From Armigeres subalbatus (taxonomy: Eukaryota > Arthropoda > Insecta > Diptera > Culicidae), in NCBI RefSeq assembly GCF_024139115.2, contig NC_085141.1, positions 31,015,242 through 31,079,241 on the forward strand: a DNA stretch of 64,000 nt, written 5' to 3'. Made by a program: the position numbers and the translations under genes. The notes under the pieces were generated by a model. That model saw only the letters and a program-made list of their open reading frames with translations, was not told where the DNA came from and did not search any database. Shown one piece after another: positions 21,740 to 32,113 of the stretch (positions are counted from its first letter, which is position 1; each line of letters begins with the position of its first letter).

Positions 21740-23077
21740 CTAGCTCATGATGAATCTTTTTGCAGATTGAACACTTCTTATCGGACTTGCAGTTCCGTCT
21801 GACATGGTCAGGCATATATAGCTAACCTTGCAGGAATTTGCGGTAGACCGACGCTGAACAACCGACAGTTTACGAAACTGTTCAAACTTCTCCATACCAC
21901 AGTGAGAACTTGCTGCGCACAAGGGACATTTTCTGGTTTCTTCGTTGTTGCGACTGGTTTTTGCTTCGGTTGGTAGCTGGACATTTTGGCGTTGAACACA
22001 GGGTTGAGACTTGCAAGTTGGTTGTCCATCTCATCCTCCAACCAACGAGAGAAAGTTTTAAGCTCGATGACTTCGCCTTCTTTCATCAAATCGGCCTTGT
22101 GTCGAACCCACATCTGTTTGCTGAAAGCAGGCAGTTTATCAGCCAGGTGACAGATGAGCTCGGGATTCATCAGATAGATATCCGCCTTCGCGTTTGCCAT
22201 CGCAATCTTGGTACCATTTACCGCGTTGTAAAAGGTATGAAAGGATTATATGCTTCCCACCTTAACGTTATCCAGATTTCTCAACGCTTCCAGTCTATTC
22301 GCAACTACCCATTCAGTGCGACCGAAATTGGACTTCAACATTCTCAAGATTTGATTCACATTGTCGGCGGACGAGAGCAGGGCCTCTACGGTCTTACGTG
22401 CTTTTCCCAGCAACGCTTTATTCATTCGTCTCAGATTGTCTCAGATTATTCTCAAATACCGTCCACTCCATAACATCGCCGGTAAAGAATGGCAAATATT
22501 TCATATTTCTGCTTTGTAGTGCTTTGAAAGCTTGGTACAAAACGCCATTCACGTCAGGTATGGCGACTTGTGCTTGATTAGCGTTCCCTTGATACGTTCC
22601 TCGCTCCAGATGCACCCCGTGTTCCATGAAACGGTGGATCCATCCGATAGGGTGACTATCAACGTCCAATGGTTTGTCTTTCTCTGTATCAGCAAGCCAA
22701 TCCACAATACGTCGCGATGCATTGCTATACACATTAGTTCCATACGTGGTGCTCGCAGCTCAGCCGCCTCATTTTGCTCTTCCAACTCCAAGAGCTTGAT
22801 TTGACTGTCAGTTTAGCTGCTTTGATACTAATCCAGTTTTAGCATTATCATTTGCGGCATCGGATACGACCGATTTGTTTGCCGGCACATCGACCTGCTC
22901 ATCAGTAATGGTCGTGGTAGCAGCGACGTCCATGTTCCGGTGGGTATTCAGGTTCTGTTGGTTTGGTGGAGTACGAAGCATCTCACCGAGTGTCGGTATC
23001 TCGACGACGTAATTGTCTAACCGTTTGTGATCAGTACCACGATTCTTACGACTAGAGCAACGTACCTGTTTTTCCAT
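21740..23077 (-). pseudogene. BEL gag1
   Basis: Starts 31 bp inside the 5' LTR with ATG (MEKQVRCSSRKNRG). Blocks follow: RIVDWLADTEKDKPLDVD, YLPFFTGDVMEWTVFE (22732-22418) and NPELICHLADKLPAFSKQMW (22200-21808), with a CPLCAASSHCGMEKFEQF zinc-knuckle-like segment near 21920. Stops and shifts separate the blocks. Confidence 0.8.
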
Positions 23078-23108
23078 ATAAGCCGGTCGGTGGCTTTCGA
23101 AGGACCAA

Positions 23109-23620
23109 TGTAAATTAAGCGTTCAGTGAGCCAAGCAGAGGCACAGCAGAAGCACCGTCATACCAACTCACCTGTCGGAGGAGACTGTACGATTTCAGGA
23201 TGTTGTGCGTCGGGGGTGGAACCCTTGGTGGAGCCTCAGGTTTGGCCACATTCAGGATCCCGCCAACGACACCAGACACTCACAAACCTCACAGTACAAT
23301 ACCACAAAGCTAGCAGACAGGCATTTTACTATTGGCAATTTCTCATCTTTTGAATGATAATTACTAACTCATAAGTTTTAGAATACTATTTTATTTTAGA
23401 ATAGGTTAGATTAAGTACATTTAATTTGTTTCTGGATGGCTTGAAGTTCTTGAAAAAAGTGTGTCGATTTTTGTAAATTTTCATGCATGGCATACTTCGA
23501 TGGTTGTTGAATTGATTTCTATGACGACACGCGGATGTGGCAGACGTCGACGCCGTGGCTACTTTTATCTCGGACGCCTATGACGTCACAGATGTTCCCG
23601 CTGCTGCAGTGTTGTCAACA
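23109..23620 (-). repeat. BEL 5' LTR
   Basis: A 512-bp repeat, TGTAAATTA to GTTGTCAACA on the plus strand, so TG...CA ends. The minus strand directly inside begins TTGGTCCTTCGAAAGCC, a plausible primer-binding site. CTGGC follows at 23621-23625. Confidence 0.88.
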
Positions 23621-24395
23621 CTGGCGGTGGATCCCATAGCGAACACTTAATTCAAATACCACATCTACTATAGCGGCGGTGACATAACAGAACGCGTTGG
23701 CTTCATGGTGATCAGGAAGCAGATGAAGCGTGTTATCCTGTGGAAGCCGATAAGCGACCGCATTTGCGTGTTGAGAATGAAGGGCAAATTCTTCCACCTA
23801 TGCCCAACGAACGATAACCCTGATGACGTGAAGGATGAGTTCTACGAGAGCCTTGAGAGTGCCCAACACATGATGTAAAGATTGTCATCGGGAATGCAAA
23901 TGCGCAGATCCTGAGAGAAAGTTTCTTTCGCCCTGTCATTGGTCCTTCATTCCGATGCCAACGATAATGGTCTGCAACTTGTAACCTATGCTGCTGCTGG
24001 ATGGCAATACCTACTTCGCACCTAAGAATATCCGCAAACACACCTGGCAACATCCGAGTGGAGACACTTGCTTACTTGTGCTGGTCGAAGGGCGACATTT
24101 CTCGGATGTTATAGATGTAAGTTCCAGCAGAGATCCGAACATCGGCTCTGATCACTATCTTGTAGTTGCAAAAATTCTGGCGCGACCTTCCAGCGTCACG
24201 AATTCACGAAACAACAGAACGATGCGTTTCAGTTGAAAGAATTGCTGAACAGTACCACCAGAAACTGGACGAGTGGATAGGAGATGCCACTTGATCTGGC
24301 GACGTCAATAGATTGTTGGAAAATATCCACGAAGCTATGACTGCAACAGCGCAGGAAGTGTAAGGCACTGCACAGCGACGCCAACGAAATAATTG

Positions 24396-24551
24396 ATAAG
24401 AAAATTATGTTGAGCCTTTTAGTGGAATGTTTTCACCTGTCATAAGACGAGTTTAAACAGTCGAGTCAAGTACGAGACACTGAAGACGGCCTTACTGTTG
24501 AGGTCGAAATACGTATCTGTCAAGATACAATTAAGTGGTGGAATTCAATGG
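24396..24551. mobile_element. 156-bp dispersed repeat inserted in RTE A
   Basis: Flanked by the 9-mer AAATAATTG at 24387-24395 and 24552-24560. Removing it restores the frame (QRNNWFGEEYQRVTDEKN). Its core, GTCGAGTCAAGTACGAGAC to GGTGGAATTCAATGG, recurs at 60031-60117. Confidence 0.8.
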
Positions 24552-25212
24552 AAATAATTGGTTTGGTGAGGAGTACCAGCGAGTGACGGACGAGAAAAAT
24601 GTTGCTAGAAGTCGAATGCTAGTGGCTCGTACCCGTTCTAACAGATAGCGGTACAGTGTAGCAAGGGCAGAAGAGAAACAAATTCACCACAGAAAAAAAG
24701 GCAACACGAAGAGAGTGTGATAGCTGTAGCGCAGAAGAACATGGATAGAAACGATATGCGGAGGTTTTACACAACTGTCAATGGCGCGCGGCATAAGACT
24801 GCGCCAGTGCCCGCCATGTGCAATGACAGAGAGGGGAATTTGCTGACAGACAAAACTATGGTGGCAGCCAGGTGGAAGGAGCACTTCGAGGATTTGTTGA
24901 ACGGTGAAAATGAAGATGTATTAAGGAGCAGGATGGACATAGCCGGCGACGGTCAAGCTATGGAACCACCAACGCTGGACGAGGTAAAGAAACGAGCTGA
25001 AAACAGTAAAGCTGATGGGAAGGACGAGATCCCAGCCGAGTTTCTCACGGAAGTGAGCACGGAAGTGAGCAGCTGCATCAATCAATCCACCACATTATCC
25101 AGAAAATATGGAAGGATGAAGAACTGCCTGCCGGCTGGTTGGATGGCCTCATATTTATTTATTTATTTTATTTCGTCAACCAACGTAGAAATATGCCCAA
25201 TCTATAAGAAAG

Positions 25213-25414
25213 CCCAAGCAACCAGAAGTTCGGATAAGAAAGGCTATTTTGGCTTAATCAGCTCTGATTTTAAGTAATTTTTTGTAAGTAACGGAACTTT
25301 AAGTGAACTTTAAAGTTCCGTTAAGGATGCTTGGAACTTGATGTAAACCATAGTGAACCAATTAGTTCGGTTAAGAGTAAATTTAAGTAAAATCTGAACT
25401 TCCGGTTGCTTGGG
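25213..25414. mobile_element. MITE with CCCAAGCAACC ends and AG duplication
   Basis: A 202-bp inverted repeat with ends CCCAAGCAACCAGAAGTTC and GAACTTCCGGTTGCTTGGG. AG flanks both sides. The unoccupied RTE sequence would read AAGAAAGGGCACATA, so the duplication is 2 bp. Confidence 0.75.
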
Positions 25415-26664
25415 AGGGCACATACTAGAGTGTGTCAATTACAGAGGGATCACACTTCTGAACTCGCCGTACAAAATACTGTCGCGTATCCTGTTTAACA
25501 GACTCGAGGAGTCCTTCGTCGGCGAATACCAAGCAGGTTTTCGTGAGGGTCGATCAACGACGGATCAGATGTTCAGCCTGCGGATGATAATTGATATTTT
25601 CCAGGAGTAGAGCTTGCAGACTCATCATCTGTTCATTGATTTCACAGCAACGTACGATTCAGAAATGAGCTGTGACAGATAATGTCCGAACATGGTTTTC
25701 CGGCGATACTAATTAGAGTGATACGTGCAACGATGGCTGGCTCGAAGTCAAGTATTCGGATTGCAGGCGAAGTGTCTACCTCGTTTGTTTGCAGCAAGGT
25801 GATGCACTTTCGAATTTATTGTTCAACATTGCACTCGAAGGCGCTATTAGGGGATCTGGCGTGCCGAGGAACGGCACTACCATCACACGGTCGCATATAC
25901 TTCTGAAATCGATCGCAGAGCAGTTCTGGAGGCTTTTGCCCAACGGAAGAGGGAAACAGCGAGGATAGGCTTAACCAAGACAAAGTACATGGTGGCAGGT
26001 AGAGATAGGGGAAGACCTAGTGGTGTTGGTGCTGAGGTAGTGCTTGATGGGGATGTGTTTGAAGTTGTTCAAGAATTTGTTTATCTTGGAACGCTTGTGA
26101 CATGTGACAATAACGTTTCCTGTGAAGTGAAAAGACGTATTGCTGTTGCGAATATGGCCTTTTACGGATTACGTAAACAGCTTAGGTCCCGCAATATGCA
26201 AACGGAAACGAAATTCGCTCTATACAATACTCTGATTCTACCAGTGGCCCTTTATGGACATGAAGCATGGACATTAAAAGAGGCGGATCGGAGAGATTTC
26301 GGGGTTTTCGAGCGAACGGTGTTGCCTACAACACTCGGAGGGAAACTAGAAAATGGTGTGTGGCGCAGACGCATGAATCATGAGCTGTATCAAGCATACA
26401 AAGAAGAAAATATTGTGAATCGTATAAAATACGGCAGACTTCAGTGGGCTGGTCACTTAGTGCGAATGTCGGAAGAAAGAATAGCGAAAGCAATATTCAA
26501 CCGGGCCGGCGACTTCGTGGAAGGCCACGAGTATGCTGGCTGCACGCGGTGGAATCGGACTTGGGGACCATGAGCGTCCGGGGAAACTGGAGGAACATCG
26601 CCCAAGACCTACGATTATAGAGCTCTCCAATACGCCAGGCATAGGTGTATCGACGCTGTAGCCA

Positions 26665-26960
26665 ACCAGGAATCCAGGTAAGGTACAGTTACGTACAGAT
26701 AGTAATTTCAATTAAAATGCTTTCTTTCAATTAATTAAATTGATACGAACTGCTTTATCATTTTTGGAATGTTCTTTGATACAGCCTCATAAATTTTGCT
26801 ATCTATTGTTCTTTTCTTATAAACGTAATATGGCGTTAATGCTCAACATTATAACAAGATCCAATTTTATATCGTTCGAAAATAACTTTAAATCGTTTTC
26901 AATTCAATTGGAATGACCAACATTTTTTTTTCTTAAATAGTCTAGCTTTGCCCTTACACA
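26665..26960. other. unassigned DNA between RTE A and the channel 3' end
   Basis: AT-rich and non-coding. Confidence 0.5.
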
Positions 26961-26968
26961 GTATAAAA

Positions 26969-26974
26969 TTTATT
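26969..26974 (-). terminator. Ork1: candidate poly(A) signal of the K+ channel gene
   Basis: TTTATT on the plus strand (AATAAA on the minus), 179 bp past the stop codon at 27153. It is the first such signal found downstream. Confidence 0.45.
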
Positions 26975-27152
26975 GCGCTAATAATTCACGACGGTTGTAT
27001 TCTGCCCGTCCGTTTCACAACCCTAATGACTAATTGGCTGGAATGTGTTCCTTACAATAATATCCACTCACTAATGATCACTTTCGTTAAAATTACAAGG
27101 CAATACTGTTCAGTTTCATATGTCTATCGGGGGTTAAGCTATGGAAAGAGGA

Positions 27153-29132
27153 TCAGCTATTTCCGTGTTCGTCCTTCGATTTGGGTTCATCGCTTTGGGA
27201 AAGGCTGCTGTGTCGACAGCGCGATCCAACAACGCCAGATGCAGTTCTCTGCACGGGTGCGAATTCCGAATCGGACCGAAGAAGGCCCGGTCGCCAAGGT
27301 TTGGAACCTCCGCTGCCTCCGATCGACGACGGAACCGAGAGCAGGTTCTGATTCTGACTTGCGAGAGGACTCGGCCGGTTTGAGAGTCTTCGCTGGAGGA
27401 CAGTGCTGGGAGCATGCAGAGAAGTGGTGGACGAATTGAGAGGACTAGTACTATCACCGGAGGTTCCCGGACGGGGACACTGACCCGGTGGATAAGCCAA
27501 ACTGGATAGACGAACACTGAATCGTCGTCTGAGAGGTTTGGGAGATGGAACATAGCCAGAGGCAGCACTATAAGGAGGCGGATTTGACGGACGGTGTGAC
27601 GAAGGAGACACTGGAGTATGACTAAGAGGACTAGACTGGATTGGATTGCTGAGTGATTGACTAATATGTGGTTTGAGCGATCCTCGTCGAGAACCCGCAT
27701 CCGGGAGCAAATGATTTGGGAAGATTGACATAAACGATGATGGCATTTGTGGTGGTACGGATGTTGCAATTTTTCGTTTTGGTGAGTTCGAAGAGTCTAC
27801 CGTTGCGTAACCTGGCATGTTAGCCTGCGTGTGGGCAATTTCCAAAGCACGGATCAGGTCACCGATGGTGGTCGTTTCCAGAAGATGTTCATCTGATGGT
27901 GGCAGCGACATCATACTACCGCGGCCTTTAGAAGTTGCTGCCAAATACTGTTGCTGCGGCGAATAATTGAACATTGAGGCACGTCCTTTGGAAGTTTTGG
28001 ATAGATAGGATTCGATGGGTTTTGAAGAATCTGTAGCTTTAGGATCAAAAGCTGAACGATGTTGCGATGGAAAATTGAACAAGGATGTTCGCCCTTTAGA
28101 TGTTTTGGCCAGGTAAGATTCGACTGGCTTCGAAGACTCTGATTCGTAAATGGGACCCGTTTTAGAATCAGTTGAATAGTGGTGCGGTGAGAAATTGAAC
28201 ATCGATGCTCGTCCTCGGGAAGTTTTATTCAAATAAGATTCAATTGGCTTAGCGGACTCTACGTCGTAAATAGGATCGACCTTGGTATCGGAAGCGCTCG
28301 AAGTTTTTCGGAAAGGATTCAACCGCTGAAGAAGTTTGCGATTCAACGCAGAAATGGACAATATTCGATCTCTTGGTTGTTTGGGGGCTTCGAAGGAATG
28401 ATTCGATCCAAATTGTTGTTTGCTATTGGAGATCGCTGTTCTCAGCAAGCTATCACGTGATTTGAGAGCCTTTTGACGAATTTTCATCATTTCTTTGAGC
28501 TGAATAGCATCTCCTCCACTCCAGGTCCAGTCGTATGGATTCTGAGAAAGAAACTTGTTTCGTCGGTTAACGGAATCGGAATACAAAGAATGAGAACTTA
28601 CGCCTGGTGTTTGATGTGGTGTCAATCCGATGTCTGAAGAGGCTCTTGCTCTACCTAACGGAGGAGTTGTCATGTATGCACTGTCCGAACCGCCGTAATT
28701 GGACCACTCGGACCACGATTGTTCGCTGGCTAGGATTTGTGAATCGGAGAAACAATTGATTCCAGTATTGATCGATGCGTGGTCCAAAATGCTCTGACCA
28801 TCCTCTTCGACAGGACCGATGTTCGCCAGAGCAGAAACGACCTTCGCCAACAGTTCGGCTGGTTGCACCAAAGCTTCGACTCCGAAGGTCTTTTCTTTGT
28901 TGATTCGGCTGAGATCACTATCCGACAGGCGACGGATCGATGGCACGCTCACGACCGATTTGGATCGTTGACGCAAATCAATCTGAGCCGTCGTACACAT
29001 TGAGAAGGCACGCTGCCGACTGTACGCAATGGGATCAATTTCCTCCTCGCGGTACATCGACAGCTCCGGGCAGGATTCCGACCGCTTGAGATCCATAGTG
29101 GCGAAACGTTCCGATGGTTCCTCAAACACGGG
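27153..29132 (-). CDS. Ork1: Ork1-type K2P channel, last exon (cytoplasmic tail)
   Basis: Starts after a TTCTAG acceptor, phase 0, with PVFEEPSERF and runs 659 residues to TGA at 27155-27153. The beginning (RSESCPELSMYR, then RQRAFSMC, then INKEKTFGVEA, then GINCFSDSQILASEQSWS) matches the tail of Drosophila Ork1 in order, and the previous exon ends LKFK, giving the FK-PV joint expected there. The tail is Ser-rich and cytosolic, with many RxxS-like sites, and in the family it controls gating by phosphorylation. Positions 28252-27910 hold three clear repeats and one degenerate repeat of ESYL.KTSKGRASMFNF. The exon has several antisense open frames that are only shadows. Confidence 0.95.
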   Translation of the reverse strand, partial: PVFEEPSERFATMDLKRSESCPELSMYREEEIDPIAYSRQRAFSMCTTAQIDLRQRSKSVVSVPSIRRLSDSDLSRINKEKTFGVEALVQPAELLAKVVSALANIGPVEEDGQSILDHASINTGINCFSDSQILASEQSWSEWSNYGGSDSAYMTTPPLGRARASSDIGLTPHQTPGVSSHSLYSDSVNRRNKFLSQNPYDWTWSGGDAIQLKEMMKIRQKALKSRDSLLRTAISNSKQQFGSNHSFEAPKQPRDRILSISALNRKLLQRLNPFRKTSSASDTKVDPIYDVESAKPIESYLNKTSRGRASMFNFSPHHYSTDSKTGPIYESESSKPVESYLAKTSKGRTSLFNFPSQHRSAFDPKATDSSKPIESYLSKTSKGRASMFNYSPQQQYLAATSKGRGSMMSLPPSDEHLLETTTIGDLIRALEIAHTQANMPGYATVDSSNSPKRKIATSVPPQMPSSFMSIFPNHLLPDAGSRRGSLKPHISQSLSNPIQSSPLSHTPVSPSSHRPSNPPPYSAASGYVPSPKPLRRRFSVRLSSLAYPPGQCPRPGTSGDSTSPLNSSTTSLHAPSTVLQRRLSNRPSPLASQNQNLLSVPSSIGGSGGSKPWRPGLLRSDSEFAPVQRTASGVVGSRCRHSSLSQSDEPKSKDEHGNS

Positions 29133-29165
29133 CTAGAATAGAAAAAAGGTGAAAAATAGTGTTAA

Positions 29166-29290
29166 GGGGCCGTCCAGAAACCACGTGGTCATATATGGGG
29201 GGAGGGGGGGTTTGCAAAATGACCACGATAAGCCACATGGGGAGAGGGGGGTGTTGCTCTCGAACCACGTGTTTTTTTACACGAAAAACT
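29166..29290. repeat. partial MITE with GGGGCCGTCCAGAAACC end
   Basis: Carries CCACGTGGTCATA and G-rich tracts. The far end is decayed. The same family with its right end (GGTTTCTGGATGGCCCCTA) is at 52072-52191. Confidence 0.6.
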
Positions 29291-29299
29291 TTTGGTGAA

Positions 29300-29607
29300 T
29301 AACAATAGCGGTGTAAAAAATACAAATCGTTAAAATTTAATGTTATATACCCATTAACGCCCGAATTAACTCACTTTCATGATAATCACTTGATTTTTTC
29401 AGGAACATCTCAACACATTAAAATAATAAACTTAAAATAATTTAATTGAAAATCTACGGTCACAATTTTTTTAGCACGGTGGGCCATATGTACTGAAAAT
29501 GATGAAAAAAATATTGTACCGATTGAGCAGTATATTCGATAGCAATTATAATCGGCACAAGCATCATATAGTTTTTGGGAGACCGGAGGAAGTCCTATTG
29601 CTAGTTG
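29300..29607. other. Ork1: unassigned intron segment
   Basis: AT-rich, non-coding, no recognised repeat. Ends in the GAAATCCC duplication starting at 29608. Confidence 0.45.
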
Positions 29608-29615
29608 GAAATCCC

Positions 29616-30057
29616 GGGTATACCCCGTTAGGCATAAGTACGTTAGGCATAAAGACGTTAGGCATAAGTACGTTAGGCATAATGGACGTTATGCATAACG
29701 GACGTTAGGCATGATGTACGTTAGGCATAATGGACGTTAGGCATACAATGATCCAAAGAACAGCCTTTGACATAAAGAAGGCAGAATTATACCAAACGTC
29801 CTTATGCCTAAAGCCCCAAACGCAATACAACGGAACGGCGACGGAAACGGAAAATTTGACAGATAGCCCATATATTTTCTGTCAAATTTGCCGTTTCCGT
29901 CGCCGTTCCGTTGGGGCTTATTGCGTTTGGGGCTTAACGTACATTATGCCTATCGTCTGTTATGCCTAACGTCCATTATGCCTAACGTACTTATGCCTAA
30001 CGTCCTTATGCCTAACGTCCTTATGCCTAACGTACTTATGCCTAACGTCGCGGACCC
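29616..30057. mobile_element. 442-bp palindrome with subterminal 13-mer arrays
   Basis: Ends GGGTATACCCCG and CGTCGCGGACCC, flanked by GAAATCCC at 29608-29615 and 30058-30065. Inside are about eight TTAGGCATAA-type units on the left (29627-29743) and their complement, TTATGCCTAAC, about eight times on the right (29935-30048). The centre is a second palindrome (CCGTTTCCGTCGCCGTTCCG and complement). The 8-bp duplication suggests a hAT-type MITE. Confidence 0.85.
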
Positions 30058-30165
30058 GAAATCCCTTCTACATTTTAGGCAGGGGGGGGGATGGTGGGCA
30101 GGGGCTCCCACGCAAATGAACCACATTTTTGTGCCTGACTCGAGAACGAATCAAGTAATTGGAAA

Positions 30166-30585
30166 TTTTACTCTCTCTTGCTCACTTTTCCTCTCTCTAC
30201 CTCTCACTCTTTCTCTTTCTCCCTCTCACTCTTTCTCTCTCTCCCTCTCACTATTTCTCTCTCTCTCCCTCTCACTCTTTCTCTATCACTCTCTCGCTCT
30301 TCTCTCTCACTCTCTCTCGCTCTTCTCTCTCACTCTCTCTCGCTCTTCTCTCTCACTCTTTCTCTCTCACTCTCTTGCTTTTCTCTCACTCTTTCTCTCT
30401 TTCGCCCTTTCTCACTCTTTCTCTCTAATCTCTCACTCTTTCTCTCTCACTCTCACTCTTTCTCTCTCTCTCACTCTCTCTCTCTCTTCCTCACTCTTTC
30501 ACTCTTTCTGTCTCTCACTCTATCTCTCTCACACTCACTCTATCTCTCTCACTCATTCTCTCGCTATCTCTCGTCCTCACCCATA
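30166..30585. repeat. CT-rich microsatellite tract
   Basis: About 420 bp of CTCTCACTCTTTCTC-type repeats. The open frames here (Leu/Ser only) are artefacts of the repeat. On the transcribed minus strand it is a GA-rich tract within the intron. Confidence 0.95.
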
Positions 30586-30589
30586 CTTT

Positions 30590-31180
30590 TCCCTACAACA
30601 TTTGGTTGCACATTGCATAAAGGAGCAAATTCATTCATCGTCACATTCTTTTTTTTGTGCGACGCACATTGTTGAAAAAGGTTCTAACAGCTCAACACAC
30701 GCACACTCACGGATCACTCGAAACAAACTTCATTGGTGGTGGTTTCGAAGCTTTGAAAAAGATTTCTTCTCTACATAACGATCCGTACTGCACTGTTTGG
30801 TTTTATTACGGCCATGGCGTTCATGACTTGCTCATTATGGCTGCTTTGAAACCAATATAACATTTGACTGCAAACTAGGAACATCATATCAAATTCAATC
30901 GGTACCTCCATAACGTCAACAAAATGATTTCGTCTATTCCTCCTTGAGCATGTTTACGAAATCGATCAATAAGAATTGGTACGCATATTAGCGAACTGGT
31001 TTTTATGTGTCTTTCGCAACTTCCCTTGTTTCACAACGAGTTTGTTTGTGGGAGGATCTTTAGAAGTGCGCAGTGGAGTATAATTTGATTATTTTCCTTT
31101 ATCCGGTCGATGTACTGGTAGGTTTTATATAATAATAATTATCAGCAGTATATATTTATTACTAAAATTATGAAGATTCT
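30590..31180. other. Ork1: unassigned intron segment
   Basis: No coding signal or repeat recognised. Confidence 0.45.
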
Positions 31181-31191
31181 GATTGCTTGAG

Positions 31192-31446
31192 ATGAAATTC
31201 AAAACATTTGAAGCTGCCATCGATCATATCACCGTTGAAAAGGTTCAACGGGAGAAGATAGTTGCTTTGCCACCAGCACCAGAACAATCCAGCGACGAAA
31301 GTTCCGCCGATGATGAACTAGTATTGGATGGAGATATTCGTGCTCCTGACCCAGTTGAAATTTACTCATCGTGTGAAGACCTAAGTGGAGTATTATCGGA
31401 TATTGATGCGAGCATAGTAGAAAGATGCAACGTTGTTTTCATATAG
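31192..31446 (+). pseudogene. short acidic ORF, possible piggyBac-like N-terminus
   Basis: An 84-87-codon frame with MKFKTFEAAIDHI, then PPAPEQSSDESSADDELVLD and DPVEIYSSCEDLSG. The leading helix, proline pair and acidic stretch resemble the N-terminal part of piggyBac-derived transposases, but no catalytic part follows because the satellite begins at the stop. The match is weak; it could be chance. Confidence 0.3.
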
Positions 31447-32113
31447 CCAACTAGTCAGGGTTTTGAGATACAGATTGATGTTTTATGCAGAAGAAGTTTG
31501 AATGCTCACTAGCGCCACCTCGTACAAAAATTAAGAATTATTTGGATCAGTTCTTGACCCGCCAAGGTACTCTGAACAACTTTGCTGAATACTCCATGTA
31601 GCTAACTAATCAGGTTCTTGAGATACAGATTGATGTTTTATGCAGAAGAAATTTGGATGCTCACTAGCGCCACATAATGCAAACCTTCAGAATTATTTCG
31701 ACCATTTCTTGAACCCCCTTGATGCTCTAAGCAACTTTGCTGAAGATTCCATATAGCTTACTTATCAGGTTCTTGAGATACAGATTGATATTTCATGTAG
31801 AAGAAGTTTGGATGCTCACTAGCGCCACCTCATGCAAAAATTCAGAATTATTTGGATCAGTTGTTGAACCGCCATGATACTCTGAACAACTTTGCTGAAG
31901 ACTCCATATAGCTAACTAGTCAGGTTCTTGAGATACAGATTGATGTTTTATGCAGAAGAAGTTTAGATTCTCACTAGCGCCACCTTATGCAAAAACTCAG
32001 AATTATTTCGATCATTTCATGAACCGCCTAGATGCTCTAAGCAACTTTGCTGAAGATTCCATATAGCTTACTTATCAGGTTCTTGAGATACAGATTGATG
32101 TTTTATGCAGAAG

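Larger units (their letters stand above)
11919..23620 (-). mobile_element. composite BEL/Pao LTR retrotransposon
   Basis: An 11.7-kb insertion in minus orientation with two related LTRs, a 5-bp CTGGC duplication, gag, protease, RT, RNase H and integrase. Within its integrase C-terminal region lies a gag-to-RNase H segment of a different BEL family (about 15449-12546). The body is further broken by MITEs at 21059-21265, 19003-19174 and 16127-16394, a foldback element at 16423-18114, and a 62-bp retroposed insert. Frameshifts and stops run throughout, so the element is dead. The order from the 5' LTR is gag1, PR1, RT1, RNH1, IN1, gag2, PR2, RT2, then the pol C-terminus and the 3' LTR. Confidence 0.9.
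23626..26660 (+). pseudogene. RTE-like retrotransposon A, main part
   Basis: Continues the endonuclease begun at 11735: FKYHIYYSGGD, GFMVIRKQMKRVI, then NPDDVKDEFYESLE, and SDHYLVVAKI near 24150 (catalytic SDH). RT follows: [37 protein letters not shown] (about 25525), then a decayed palm. The C-terminal part reads EFVYLGTLVTCDNNVSCEVK, PVALYGHEAWTLKEADRR and GRLQWAGHLVRM. No RNase H was found. Insertions lie at 24396-24551 and 25213-25414. The clade call (RTE-like) rests on domain order and motif style. Confidence 0.85.

Noticed and set aside
11919..23620. Endogenous retrovirus with an envelope gene
   Set aside because: All coding blocks are BEL/Pao gag and pol; I see no signal peptide, fusion peptide or transmembrane envelope frame.
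27141..28103. Plus-strand frames opposite the channel tail (such as 27141-27383)
   Set aside because: They are antisense shadows of a conserved coding exon and have no domain of their own.
29888..30778. A 296-codon frame and overlapping 165- and 89-codon frames rich in Leu and Ser
   Set aside because: They are translations of the CT-rich simple repeat in three frames, not genes.
31447..32110. CRISPR-like regularly spaced repeats
   Set aside because: The whole 155-bp unit repeats with no unique spacers; this is a eukaryotic satellite.
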